From Panopea generosa (taxonomy: Eukaryota; Mollusca; Bivalvia; Adapedonta; Hiatellidae), in assembly GCA_029582155.1 (NCBI GenBank), contig CM055898.1, positions 20,968,229-21,032,228 on the forward strand: DNA of 64,000 bases. Direction: 5' to 3'. Shown here in pieces: positions 1-10,306 of this stretch. The position numbers and the translations under genes are program-made. The stretch's first letter is position 1. Each line of letters begins with the position of its first letter. Under the pieces are notes generated by a model that was given only the letters and a program-made list of their open reading frames with translations, did not search any database and was not told where the DNA came from.

Positions 1-190
1 TCAATTCTACCGAGGGAACTAGCTTTAGAGTGGTTCATATAATCTCTACTTTACAATCGGGTTAAAAATGACTACCTACACATAAAACAATACAACATAT
101 TTTAGCAAAATAACTGAAGCAAAATAAAGGTATCTATTATCCATATTTGAACAAAGCATCTGTATCATTGCGCTATGTTATTAATTACAG

Positions 191-343
191 ATGATCGTCT
201 CTCTAACCTTAAGGTGCATACATATACAACACTCGCAAAGATATTAGAGAGACTGACACCAGAAGATGATGATGAAACTTGGTGGTCGTATATCCTAAAC
301 AACTATGACTTGGACATCAGTAGGAAGGAGATGAGACAACTTG
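191..343 (+). CDS. Death-domain gene, penultimate exon
   Basis: Acceptor ACAG at 187-190, donor GT at 344-345 (CTTG|GTACCA). It enters with one base owed by the previous exon and leaves in phase 1. It encodes the N-terminal half of the Death domain including the WW pair. Unspliced reading reaches a stop 16 bases after the donor. Confidence 0.65.
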
Positions 344-3298
344 GTACCATTAAGTTTTGAATAAAAAAAGTGTATAGTAATCGAATGTATTGTGTGTAAT
401 AGCACTTTTTGGAATAAATTAACTAAAGTAAAACTATAATGAGATAAAGCTTACATGGGGAAAAAAACTGTTTGTGTATTACACTAGACACATACGCATG
501 CTGCTGCATTTGTGAGAGTAATATGGTGCTATGGTGTGGATGTGAGCTATGGTGTGGAAGGAGAGCTATGGTGTGGAAGAGCGAGGAGGTTATAGAGTGG
601 ACGGGGAGCTATGGTGTGGAAAAGAAGCTATGGTGTGGAAAGGGAGCTATAGTTTGGAAGGGAAGCTACGATGCGGAAGGAAAGCTTTTGTGAGGAAGGA
701 TCTGGTTAGGAAGGGGAGCAATGGTGTTGAAGGGGAGCTGTGATGTTGAAGTACAGCTATGGTGTGGAAGGGGAGCTACGTGCGGTACGAAAGCTATTGT
801 GTGGAAGGAGAGCCATGGTAAAGAAGGAGAGCTATGGTGTGGAAGGGGAGTCATGGTGTTGAAGGGCAGCTATGATGTGGAAGGTGAGCTACATTGCGAA
901 AGGAAAGCGATTGTGTGGGAGGAGAGCTATGGTTAGGAAGGGACGCTATGGTGTTGAAGGGGAGCTGTGGTGTGGAAGGGTAGCAACAGTATTCAGGAAG
1001 GAATGCTATGATGTGGAAGAAGAGCCTTAGTAAGGAAGGGGAACAATGGTGTTGAAGAGGAGCTATGTTATGGGAGGGGAGTTATGGTGTGGATCGGGAG
1101 CTATGGTGAGGAAAGGGAAATATGGTGTTAAAGAGGCAGCTATAGTGTGGAAGGATAGCTATGGTGTTGAAGGGTAGCTATGGTGAAGAAATGGCAGCTA
1201 TGGTGTGGAAGGGGATCTATGCTGTGGGAGTGGAGCTATGCTAAGGAAGGGCAGCTATGTTGTAGGAGGGAAGCTAAGGTGTGGATGGGGAGCTATGGTG
1301 AGGAAAGGGAGCTATAGCGTTGAAGGGGAGCTATGGTGTTGAAAGGGAGCTATGGTGTGGTATAGAATAGGAGCTATGGTGTGGAATTGGAGCTATGGTG
1401 ATGAAGGGGAGCTATGATGTGGAAGAGGAGCTATGGTGAGGAAGGAGAACTATGGTGTGGAAGTAGAGCTATGTTGTGGTATAGAATAGGAGCTTTGATA
1501 TGGATCTGGAGCTATGGTGTTGAATGTGTGCTATGGGGAGCTATGTTGTTGAAGGGGGGCTATGGTGTGGAAGGGGAATTATGGTGTGGATTGGTAGCTA
1601 TGGTGTGGAAAAGGAGCTGTGATATGTAAGGGAAGCTATAGTGTGGGAAGGCAGCTATGGTGTGGAAGGGCAGCTACGGTGCGGAACAGGGGAGCTATGG
1701 TGTGGAAGGAGAGTTATGGTGAGGAAAAGGAACTATGATGTAGAAAGGGAGCTATGATATATAAGGGGAGCTATGTTGTGGAAAAGCAGCTATGAAGTGG
1801 TAGGGGAGCTATGATGAGGAGGAAAGGGAGCTATGGTGTTGAAGGGAAGCTATGGTGTGGAAGGAGAGCTATAATATGGAAGGGGAGCTATGATGTGGAA
1901 GGGGAGTTATGATGTGGAAGTACAGCTATGGTGTTGAAGGAGAGCAATGGTGTGGAAGGGGAGCTATGGTGAAGAAAGGGAAACTATGGTGCGAAGGGGA
2001 GCTATGGTGTGGAAGTGGGATATAGTGTGGAAGGGGAGCTATGGTGAGAAAAGTGAGCTATGGTGTTGAAGGGCAGCTATAATGTGGACATAGAGCTATG
2101 GTGTTTAAGGGTCGCTATGGTGAGGAAAGGGAGCTATGGTGTGGAAGGGAAGCTATGGGTTGGAAAGGAAGCTATGGTGTGGAAAGGGAACTATGGTATG
2201 GAAGGGGAGCTACGGTGAGAAAGGGCAGCTACGGTACGGAAGGTAAACTATGATGTGGAAGGGGAGTTATGGTGAGGAAAGTGAGCTATGGTATGGAAAG
2301 GGAGCTATGGTATGTAAGCGGAGCTATGGTGTGGTAAAGCAGCTATGATTTGGAAGGGGAACTGTGGTTAGGAAAGTGAGCTATGTTGTTGAAGGGCAGC
2401 TATGGTGTGGAAGGAGAGCTATGGTGTGGAAAGGGAGCTATGGTGTGGAAGGGGAGCTATGGTGAGAAAAGTGAGCTTTGGTGTTGAAGGGCAGCTATAG
2501 TGTGGAAGGCGAGCTATGATGTGGAAGGGCAGCTATGGTGGTGAAGGGGAGCTATGGTGAGGAAAAGGAGCTATGGTGTGGAAGGACAGCTATGTGAAGA
2601 AAAGAATCTATTGTGTGGAAGGAACTTTTTTGTGCGGTATGGAAGAGGAACTATGGTGTGGACTTGCGGGGTCTATGGTGAGGACGGAAGGGGAGCTATG
2701 TTGTGGAAGGAACCTATGGCGTGGAAGGGTAGCTATGGTATGAGGATTTATGCCCTATTTGTGTTGATGAATATACATAATTATGGCGGAATCTCCCTTC
2801 ATTTCGTCTTCTTCTGTTGAACATGCATTTATAATTTTGGAAACATTTCTTTGAAATGGATACGCTATTATGTTTAACTTTTGGTTAAATTCGTTACTCA
2901 TGAATGAAAGAAACAGAAACATTTCCAGCCAATGTCTTCATTAATAAAACATTTAAATACAATTCTCATTTAAAATAATTTTATGAAAAATATTGATGAA
3001 TAGAAAGTCGATTGTATTTTTTTGTGTGTATCTAATTCAACATTTCCATCTAACGGAATATCCAAAACTGACGACGATAAAGTTATGGAAAACTCGTTAT
3101 AACTTGTAAATTTGAAACTTATAAATTGTTTTTGCGATTGAAGATACAATGGAAGTTTGTTTTTCAGAACACACTAACCAACCAGGCATGCATTTGCTGG
3201 ACTTGCTGGATGAGAGGGGATACACGCAAAGTAACATCGAAGAAATGTTTATCAATTTAGAAATGAGAGATGCACTTCATGTTTTACGGAACTATTAG
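191..3298 (+). CDS. C-terminal exons of a Death-domain protein (5' part lies outside the window)
   Basis: Two exons, 191-343 and 3168-3298, join in phase: the G at 343 and AA at 3168-3169 make one Glu codon, and the frame runs to TAG at 3296-3298. The joined product of about 94 residues has the layout of a Death domain: a first helix (DRLSNLKVH), then LAKILERLTP, a Trp pair (ETWWSYIL), LDISRKEMRQL, then PGMHLLDLLDERGYTQ and a last helix around LEMRDALHVLRNY. Death domains are six-helix adaptors for signalling complexes of innate immunity and apoptosis; here the domain ends the protein, as in several receptor, kinase and NF-kB-type proteins. The acceptor TTACAG at 185-190 defines the first exon, so the upstream protein is missing and the exact family cannot be named. 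An AATAAA lies at 3427-3432. Confidence 0.72.
525..2745. repeat. 2.2-kb minisatellite, about 19-bp unit
   Basis: Well over 100 degenerate copies of a unit close to GGAGCTATGGTGTGGAAGG, one strand strongly G-rich and C-poor. Variant letters recur (GTTGAAGG, GAGGAAAG), showing local amplification of sub-variants. It sits wholly inside the intron 344-3167 of the Death-domain gene. Open frames through it are by-products of the few stop codons in the unit and are not genes. Confidence 0.95.
3168..3298 (+). CDS. Death-domain gene, last coding exon
   Basis: Pyrimidine-rich acceptor (TTTGTTTTTCAG) ends at 3167. The exon begins AA CAC ACT and encodes HTNQPGMHLLDLLDERG and the last two helices, ending RNY and TAG. 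The phase matches the upstream exon exactly. Confidence 0.7.
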
Positions 3299-3426
3299 CG
3301 GAGTTGCACTTTTATGTTTCAATCAATTAAAAAGAAACGCTTCTTTAAAAAGATCAGTGCCATATATACATTAGTTTTTTCGATTGGTATTGCAATATAT
3401 AAATCATTTTGCAACATCTCAAATGC

Positions 3427-3432
3427 AATAAA
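3427..3432 (+). terminator. Putative polyadenylation signal of the Death-domain gene
   Basis: Canonical AATAAA 129 bases after the stop codon at 3298, in AT-rich DNA. Position and strand fit the 3' end of the transcript; no transcript evidence. Confidence 0.4.
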
Positions 3433-4741
3433 TACAAAGCGATTACCTTGAATCCAAAGAAGACATTGTTATTTCATGCTTTATTTGACAATATAACTAT
3501 TATAGGAATTTATGTGGTCAAACTTGTCTCAATTATCACGATTTGTAAGAAAATGAACCATTTTCATTGATCCTTTGAAAGCATAATGTGTGCAGAAATT
3601 GTAACATAAACATCAAACCAGGCGTAGAGGTCTGACATGTTAATACAGTATGTCTAACTATGTCGTTGAATTATATATATATACCACATGTTTATTGCTT
3701 GTTAATTATATGCATGTTGATTTAGATGTAATGCATTTGAAATAATTGTTATTGATAAAGGCCAAGAGACAAAGTTGAGAAAAGATTATTGATTTATACA
3801 GTGATAAATATAACGTTTTGTAGAGTATTACATTAAACGAACGATATTTTTGTGTTGACGGATTAGAACAATTTATGTATTTTTATTTATTAATAGCGCA
3901 TAATGATATGCTTTTGTTAAATGTAAACACTTTAATTGCCTCTTTATATTGTACAAAATGATTCTTAACATAAACAGTAAAACATGCTAATCAGAAAATA
4001 ACATATTGTACTTTTAGTAAATAAAAGATAAAGTAATTTACAATTGTGTATTGCTAATTGAACAATATCTGTATAACGTATCTCTAATTCATTCCTCTAC
4101 TCCACTTGCTGTTTTTCCCAATGGCAGATGTTTACATTGCTTTGATTGTTGGAAAAGAGAGGATTCCCGAATTTCGTTAAATTTTAAAGCGGGTTTTTCC
4201 ATGACCAACTGGTCTAACGAATCCCTATAGAACGTGCGTTCGAGCCTAACACAGTTCTAAACAATTATTAGAGACTTATTTCTATATATAACATGTTATG
4301 TGTTGAAAACCCATTAAACCCCATTGCAAAAAGCAACAACACCACAATGGTCCTTTTAAGTTAAATATCCTTGAAGTTCTTAATAAATGAATATTTAATT
4401 TAATATTAACTTAACACTTTGCACGATTGCGTAAATCGATTAAAATATATATGTATTATAAGGAATACTTTAGTATAAGTTTAATATATACTAACTCAAA
4501 AAAGAAACTGTACATGGTGCATCTGCTTATAAAATCTCCCATTTCGTATATATCAGTAGTTGTATACTACGACAGTTTGTTACTACACAAATTGTGTATT
4601 TATTGAACGACCAGACAGTTAATATCATAGTTATGGTTTGTACTTAAATGTACATATTTCAAATAAAAACTACGTATAGTTTCTTTTTTGAGGTCGTGAG
4701 TTAGTATATATGCTGAAAGTGTTTGATCGAATGCATTATAA
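3433..4741. other. Intergenic AT-rich DNA with a SINE-like piece
   Basis: No coding sequence recognised. Around 4200-4330 there is a tRNA-like B box (GTTCGAGCC) followed by a tail (ATGTTATGTGTTGAA, then CATTAAACCCCATT) that recurs at 18715-18885, so a shared SINE tail is likely. Confidence 0.4.
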
Positions 4742-4810
4742 CGTCGGTGAAATTCAAAAACCACGTAAGTATAATTCAATGACTTTTCAGGAACGCGAAA
4801 AAAATATTTA
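4742..4810 (+). repeat. Left terminal inverted repeat of the DNA transposon
   Basis: Matches the reverse complement of 10240-10306: the first 20 bases are identical, then one mismatch, then CGTAAGT, then looser similarity including GCG-AAAAAAATATTT. Short related motifs (TACGAGAATTTCT, TACGAGAAATTCT) follow near 4927 and 4979. Confidence 0.75.
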
Positions 4811-6260
4811 ATTTTTTTCGTTTCTTTCCTATTAAAGTGACATTTAGGACTGGAACACAAATAATCTTTCTTTTTTATCTGAAGTAAACTTTTTCAGGAC
4901 ATGAGCACCATTTGCGCCGTTATCAGACTTACGAGAATTTCTACCATAATTTTTGAAACATAAAATGATGTACATGACATACGAGAAATTCTAACTGAGT
5001 TAGTATGTCAAAAGCGTATTGTACGCGTTAATCGTATTTAAGACCAATTACAATGTTGTCTATACATTTTTTTATAAACAAGCGACGCCATGTGCAAAGA
5101 TTGTATAGCTCTTCAGTGATATAGAAATTGTATATCTGTTATATTTAAATATTTTCTGTAGAAAAGACTGACAATATCGGACTCATGAACGGCCTTGCAA
5201 AACAATTACTGTTTCACGACATGTCGTAGATAATGATTAATAAGAAATAGTTAATAACATCAGAAAATACCAAAACTGTGAACAATAACTTTATTAAAGA
5301 ATAAAATCCTGTAATCACTAAACATTATCTAATGTTTCAGGCGATAAAACATAAACGACATAACATTGTTTTGTATCGTGATAAAATGTAGAGAGTTTCT
5401 AGTGTCTGCATCTAATGAAAACGGGCAGACTTGTGGAATAGTATACGTAGCATGCTTTACTCATACGTTCTGTTCTGTTCATGACTTTGATACAATCCAT
5501 CAAATGCAAAAGAAAACAGTTTAAATGCATGTGAATACTGTAACACTACTTCTACTGCATTGTAAAAAGTAAGAAAATTGGCTGTTTAGTGAAGAAATGT
5601 GAGCAAAGTCATTACGATGCAAACGGAACAGTTATAATAAATTTGTTCACATTGTTTTCTTATAATCACTGTTCCGGTGCATCATAATGACTTTGTTCAC
5701 TTTTTTCAATTAACAGCGAAGTGTCTATATACCTTTGGTTTTTGTAAACATTTTATATACATGTAATGCACCCTTAAACATAAATGATATCGTAGTGATA
5801 ATAACATTTGATAACTGAAACAATCAGTAGAATGCTTAACAATTAAAACTTAATCCGCTAACTCACTTGCATATTAACAATATGACCACATCATCAATAT
5901 ACCATTGTGCTTTTAAAAGTAAAGAAATACTTCGAACTGCCTAATTAAAAAAGCGAAAGTATACCATTTTATGTGGAATACGATACATCATATTAATGGC
6001 GCACATTTTAAACGGGAGTTTAGTGCTTTTAAAACAACAAATTTGATAACTGGAACGATTAAAACGTTAAAAGTTAAATTTAACATTTAAACTGGCAATA
6101 GTATACAATATGTGTACTTATTGTGCGTATGCAGTGGGACATGAGCGCACAGTCTAGATACAGACGTTTACATTAATATAAAACTATCATTAAACTGTCA
6201 GGTCAATCTTGGTTTCACGGACAGAGTTTCATTTCAAAGGTAAATGTCCCCTTTTACGGT
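4811..6260. other. Non-coding left arm of the transposon
   Basis: AT-rich and full of stops on both strands. It contains the long hairpin at 5581-5717; otherwise nothing recognised. It would hold the 3' untranslated region of the transposase gene. Confidence 0.5.
5581..5717. repeat. Long imperfect hairpin inside the transposon
   Basis: Arms 5581-5632 and 5667-5717 are inverted copies with a spacer of about 35 bases. Key shared blocks are CAAAGTCATTA, GATGC and CGGAACAGT. It could be a nested fold-back MITE or a structure belonging to the host transposon. Confidence 0.8.
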
Positions 6261-8398
6261 TTAAGTATACAACAAACTGTCATAGAAAGCATGATAATCT
6301 TGTGGAATGCAGGTCTTCAGTTGCTGTAGGTGATCATACTTTGACTTTTTAATCTTTAAGGGGCCTGTGTACAGCGGCCCTACTTTATCATGTACTGAAG
6401 GTTTCCTAGCATGCCTAGCCTGTGGCAGGACAGTGTAACTCTCATTAAAGCTAAGTTTGTATTGAACAGTACCGTCTGGTATGTATCTGAGCTCCCTTAT
6501 ATCTGACACAACCGGATCACCAACCCCTTTTCCTGGCCTAATTGTGTTATAGTACTGTAGTGAAGTAAAATCTCTGAAAAACTCGTGACTAAGGTACTTC
6601 ACATCGTACGGCTGTTGTGGTCTAACTTCGCGTATCTTTTCAACATAGTTGGATGGAGAATAGATAGGTCTTTTGCGTATTTTCTGTTCTATAGAACTGT
6701 GTACGGAGTCCACTTCCATTTGTGTATGCCCTTTTTCAAGAATTTTCTGTGATATTACAACATTATGTTTAACAGATGCATGAAGTAATGTATTAGCTAA
6801 AGTGGAATTTCTGTTTTGGTATCCACAACCATCTGAAAAAAGGATAATCTCTTCTAATCCTGGCTCTATTGAATCTTCTATCAAGTCATAAATGCATGAA
6901 GCAAAACTATTTGCGGTCAAACCACATTCACCTTCATGCCAAAAATAACATTTTACCTCTTTCGATGCCAAGTTATATGTCGTGAAATTGTGGCAAGCGA
7001 GTTTTGTTTTAAAATAGACTGCACTTGCTTGAATTGATGGGCATAACAACACAGACTGAACGTCCATTGTAAACACTTTGATTTTGTTATTTTGTAGTGC
7101 TGTTTGTTTATCTTTCATTTTTTCAATTCTTGCAGAATCCTTTCTACTCACATGCACTTGATACTCTGCATCTGCAACATTGTTTGTTTCATGGGCAACG
7201 CACACGTCGCATTGATCCTTTTTCGGCCGAAAAAGTGATAAATTCATCAGTCGAAATATCTTTTTAAGAGTCATCTTCGAAACAGGAGTTATTTCATTTG
7301 AGGAGCAATATTCCTTGTAAACGCGATAAAGATCTGCAAATGATTTGTATTCTGGTTCTAGGTATTCCCTGTCTGAAGACGCTCTACAGTAGTGAGATGG
7401 CATCTTTGGCAACGCTTTGAGAAATTCTCTAGCCTGATTTACATGTGGAGATTCATATTTTGGTGACTGGGGGGTAGTATTTCCTGGCATCCCATGATCA
7501 TTCAGAATATTCATCCACCCGTATAATGTATGTTCTCCGATGCCTAACGTTGAAAGAAACATGTCCTTGCATACGGGCACCTTCAGTGATCCATTCCTCA
7601 AACTATATCTGTATGTATATTTCCTTCTACTTTCTGCTTGCTCAGAGCTTTTTGTTAGAGTCGTACATTGCTCAACAAGTGCTGTTGCATATGCCTTCTT
7701 CTCTGACCAATTCATATTATTCCAGAAGGCATGATGAATTTCCTTTCCTACATTTTGCGTTATGAGCTCACACTGTCTGCTTTTTTTGCAATTAGGTTCA
7801 CCTATTATTCTTTGCGGTCTGTCTTCTAAATATCTTTTATGTCCATCAAGTTTAGCAATTCCTTTGTAAGGCTTGCCTTCCATACGAAGTTTTTTATTCA
7901 TGTTTCTAGCCCAGGTTTCAGGTTTGGCTAACCCACGTTTTGCTCTGGTCGTGTTCTTTTTCTGTATGGTTTCTAATCCATAGTCTGCTTCTACTACTTC
8001 GTCATGATCGATCGTTTCAGGAACATCAAGGTTTTGTTCTGGTTCAACTGGATTGTAGACTTCAGTTACGTTTCTATCTTGTACATAGGGTTCATTGTTG
8101 TTAATATCTTTAGGCACTCTGTCTTTCTTTTTCATCTTTGTTCGTTTCTTACTGGATTCTTGGCAGGACCAATCTGAATCTCTTGCATGTTCATCATTTC
8201 TTTTACTTGGCAACCAAGTTCTGTCGTTAACCGAATCGTCTGAATCGTAGAACATGGCCAGTTCCTTCTCAACGTGTGAGTCATCGCTATCTGTAGAATC
8301 ATTTTGTGATTTCTCCTCACCTAGTCTGTCATCTTCATTATTGTCAGTATCTAGTGTTTCATCGCAATAAACTTCAGTTTCATTGTTTTTATGACATG
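6261..8398 (-). CDS. Transposase-like protein, DUF7869-type core
   Basis: From ATG at 8255 this is a 664-residue ORF; the open frame continues upstream to 8397. An acidic and basic N-terminal region (to about residue 100) is followed by a basic stretch (TRAKRGLAKPETW), a region with VCKDMFLSTLGIGEHTLYGW near residue 240, a zinc-type CDVCVAHE near 360, then an RNase-H-like core: FTMDVQ near 400, CYFWHEGECG near 440, LFSDGCGYQNRN near 480 and KGHTQMEVDSVHS near 520. The Asp in MDVQ, the Asp in SDG and an acidic residue in MEVDS are candidate metal ligands. The pattern matches proteins I know from aphids, hydra and molluscs under DUF7869; that name is from memory. It lies between inverted repeats, so a DNA transposase is the best call; a domesticated copy is possible. 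A single TAA separates it from the ORF upstream in the same frame. Confidence 0.7.
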
Positions 8399-8399
8399 C

Positions 8400-8912
8400 T
8401 TATTTATTACCTTGAATTCTGCAGTGAATGTTTTCAGATCTACATTCGAATTTTGGTGCTTCTGTCTGTTCATACACTCTGTCATCTTCTTCACATATTG
8501 TCTGTACTTTATCAGCCTTTTCACAAACAAGTATTGTGTTCACAGTGTCTCGTCTATCTTTCGTTTTATCAACTACTATCTCATTGATGATGTTTTCAAT
8601 TTCAATACTTTTCTCGCCTGCTTCTTTCGTCAATTTATCTATTTCCATCTGCCTTTCAGATCTACAATTTTTTCTTGCAGCAGCTTCTGTCCGTTCATTC
8701 ACTTTTTCATTTCTTTTCCGTTTATGCACGGGATCAGCTTTTTCACACAGATTTACTCTGGGTATTGCATCTTGACTATTCTTCATTCTGTTACACAATT
8801 TGTCATTGTTCACCTTTTCATTTAAGGTATTATTCTCTTTAATACTTTTATCGCTTTTTTTGGCGAACTTGTCTAGCGCCATCTGCACCATTAACTTTGC
8901 TCTCGAAGTCAT
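8400..8912 (-). CDS. Charged 170-residue ORF upstream of and in frame with the transposase
   Basis: Starts MTSRAKLMVQMALDKFAKK, very rich in Lys, Glu, Asp and Asn, with little hydrophobic core; looks disordered or coiled coil. It has repeated short motifs (CEKAD twice, ERTEAA and EQTEAP, CRSE twice), suggesting internal duplication. It ends at TAA 8400-8402 and the next ORF continues in the same frame. Either the stop is a point defect, or it is removed by splicing: a GT at 8410 (CAAG|GTAATA) and an AG ending at 8351 (CACTAG) would cut out 60 bases and keep the frame. Codon use resembles the transposase ORF, so it is probably part of the same protein. Confidence 0.55.
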   Translation of the reverse strand: MTSRAKLMVQMALDKFAKKSDKSIKENNTLNEKVNNDKLCNRMKNSQDAIPRVNLCEKADPVHKRKRNEKVNERTEAAARKNCRSERQMEIDKLTKEAGEKSIEIENIINEIVVDKTKDRRDTVNTILVCEKADKVQTICEEDDRVYEQTEAPKFECRSENIHCRIQGNK

Positions 8913-8937
8913 TGTAAGTGTTTCTAGTTATACGAGT

Positions 8938-9240
8938 TTATTCCATATTATTATACTTATTATATAAGTTGTACTTATTTTCCATATTGCATTTTCCACA
9001 ATAATAGTATGCTCCTAATTTTTCAGCTGTAATTCCCTCTGGTAGATTTTTAACACATTTCAAATGATATCGTAAATGACATGACCAACAGAATAACCAA
9101 ATGTCACCGTTAATGTCACGCAGGAACACTTTATCTCCAGGCAACAAGTCATAGTCTAGCTTCAAACTATTACATGGGCGAAGTTGGCACATTTCACAAA
9201 CCCATTTATCGTCAGGCGGGCTCCCTGAAGACTCTGACAT
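8938..9240 (-). CDS. PHD-like zinc-finger ORF of the transposon
   Basis: A 100-residue ORF from ATG 9240. Zinc ligands run CEMC at 15-18, C23, then LFCWSC near 50, HLRYHLKC near 56-63 and YYYCGKC near 80-85: the C4HC3 spacing of a PHD finger or a close treble-clef relative. PHD fingers usually read histone tails, which could guide target choice. The last dozen residues (ENKYNLYNKYNNME) are low complexity. The start follows a good acceptor (TTTGTCTTTTACAG ending at 9250), so the ORF lies on a spliced transcript with a leader exon ending at 9461. It ends 25 bases before the next ORF in a different frame; I could not find an in-phase splice joining them. Confidence 0.6.
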   Translation of the reverse strand: MSESSGSPPDDKWVCEMCQLRPCNSLKLDYDLLPGDKVFLRDINGDIWLFCWSCHLRYHLKCVKNLPEGITAEKLGAYYYCGKCNMENKYNLYNKYNNME

Positions 9241-9249
9241 CTTTAAAAT

Positions 9250-9460
9250 CTGTAAAAGACAAATTGTTTTTTTCTTTGTATTATTGTTTTTAAAGAAATA
9301 CTAAGACCTTGAAAGAAACCTTTTTAATCTAAAAACTTTTGTTTTTCAAATCTCTGACGTAAATAATTAGGCAGAAACATAGAAACACTCGTGTTCATTT
9401 AAATTGTTCCCTATAAATGCCTGTTCGTATGGTTGGGGAAGTCGCAAATTACAACTTACC
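9250..9460 (-). other. Intron in the 5' leader of the transposon gene
   Basis: On the minus strand the donor GTAAGT follows GGCAACTTAG at about 9460, and the acceptor is a pyrimidine-rich TTTGTCTTTTACAG ending near 9250, 10 bases before the ATG at 9240. Both signals are strong and correctly oriented. Confidence 0.6.
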
Positions 9461-9461
9461 T

Positions 9462-10239
9462 AAGTTGCCAGACGCTACATTGACATTTCATAATCCTACG
9501 CGTTCCGCATTTTTCGCTTTGAGCTTTTTTGTGGTTTTAGTGTGGGATAAGTATTGTATTGATGTAATACGATCATAATACATGTATCTGTTTCTAACAC
9601 TCACATAAATATGTATTATAATTGTTGTTTTTACAGTATTTGGCCGTTTGTGTACCCGTTGCACCAACTTCTATAACAAGTAAATCAAAATTTTTAAATT
9701 CGAAAGTCTCGTATATATTATGATCAATGAAGAATTGTATAAACGAAAACCGCGTATGTCAGAAAAGACTAAAATAAAAATGCATTTTCTTTGCAAAGAA
9801 AGCTTTTCTATCATTGTGTTTACAAACGTAGTAAATGCATGTATTCTTACACTCCCTATTTGCAAATAAATGTCCGAAAACAGGGGCAACATATCTTTAT
9901 TTACATGAAGATACCATAGTTGAAAATAAACAAAACATGAAAAAACAATGTTTAGGTTGTAAGTATGCTTTATCGTAAAGTTTGCTAGGTACCGATAAAT
10001 CAAACTACTGATACAAATTTGAAAATAGAAAATGTATTACCTTTTGGTCGTTAAAACAAATAAAATCCATTTTTTCACAATTTTCACTCCGAAACATTGT
10101 TTCATTAGTTTTACGAGGTTTTCGAATTTCACTTTTGGCATCCAATCAACATACGAGGTTTGCTCACATGACTAAAACTCCGTCTTTCTATTGGCTCCTT
10201 CTTACATGGTTTCTGTAGTTTGTAGAGTTTGAGATGCTG
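9462..10239 (-). promoter_or_regulatory. Leader exon and probable promoter region of the transposon gene
   Basis: No coding sequence. It holds two CCAAT-type boxes facing each other (CATCCAATCAA near 10139-10149 and CTATTGGCTCC near 10188) and the subterminal repeat at 10115-10136. The transcription start cannot be placed from sequence. Confidence 0.3.
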
Positions 10240-10306
10240 AATTCAATGGTCTAAAAATATTTTTTGCGCGAAAATGGACTTACGCGGTTTTTGAATTTCA
10301 CCGACG
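10240..10306 (-). repeat. Right terminal inverted repeat of the DNA transposon
   Basis: Inverse of the left end. A second copy of the terminal motif lies inside at 10115-10136 (ACGAGGTTTTCGAATTTCAC) in the same orientation as 10283-10304, the arrangement expected of subterminal transposase-binding sites. Confidence 0.75.

Larger units (their letters stand above)
4742..10306 (-). mobile_element. TIR DNA transposon carrying a DUF7869-like transposase gene
   Basis: The left end starts CGTCGGTGAAATTCAAAAAC at 4742; the right end is the inverse of the same sequence, ending at 10306. The two match over about 28 bases with one mismatch (CC[A/G]CGTAAGT follows) and more loosely to about 65 bases, through a shared AAAAAATATTT stretch. 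Directly outside are ATAA at 4738-4741 and ATAA at 10307-10310, a plausible 4-bp target-site duplication. The interior carries one minus-strand gene (about 9461 down to 6261), a promoter-side region of about 850 bp and a 1.5-kb non-coding left arm. A 4-bp duplication is known for Sola-type elements among others; assignment to that superfamily is only a guess. Ends and ORFs look well preserved, so insertion may be fairly recent. Confidence 0.75.

Noticed and set aside
472-2820. Several 60-90 codon ORFs on both strands
   Set aside because: They are translations of the 19-bp minisatellite and shift frame with it.
8306-8825. Plus-strand ORFs opposite the transposon gene
   Set aside because: Phe/Cys/Ser-rich antisense shadows of the charged minus-strand ORF.
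8924-8974. A 51-base intron joining the PHD-like ORF to the charged ORF
   Set aside because: GT and AG are present, but the phases do not match (two bases left over on one side, two needed on the other).
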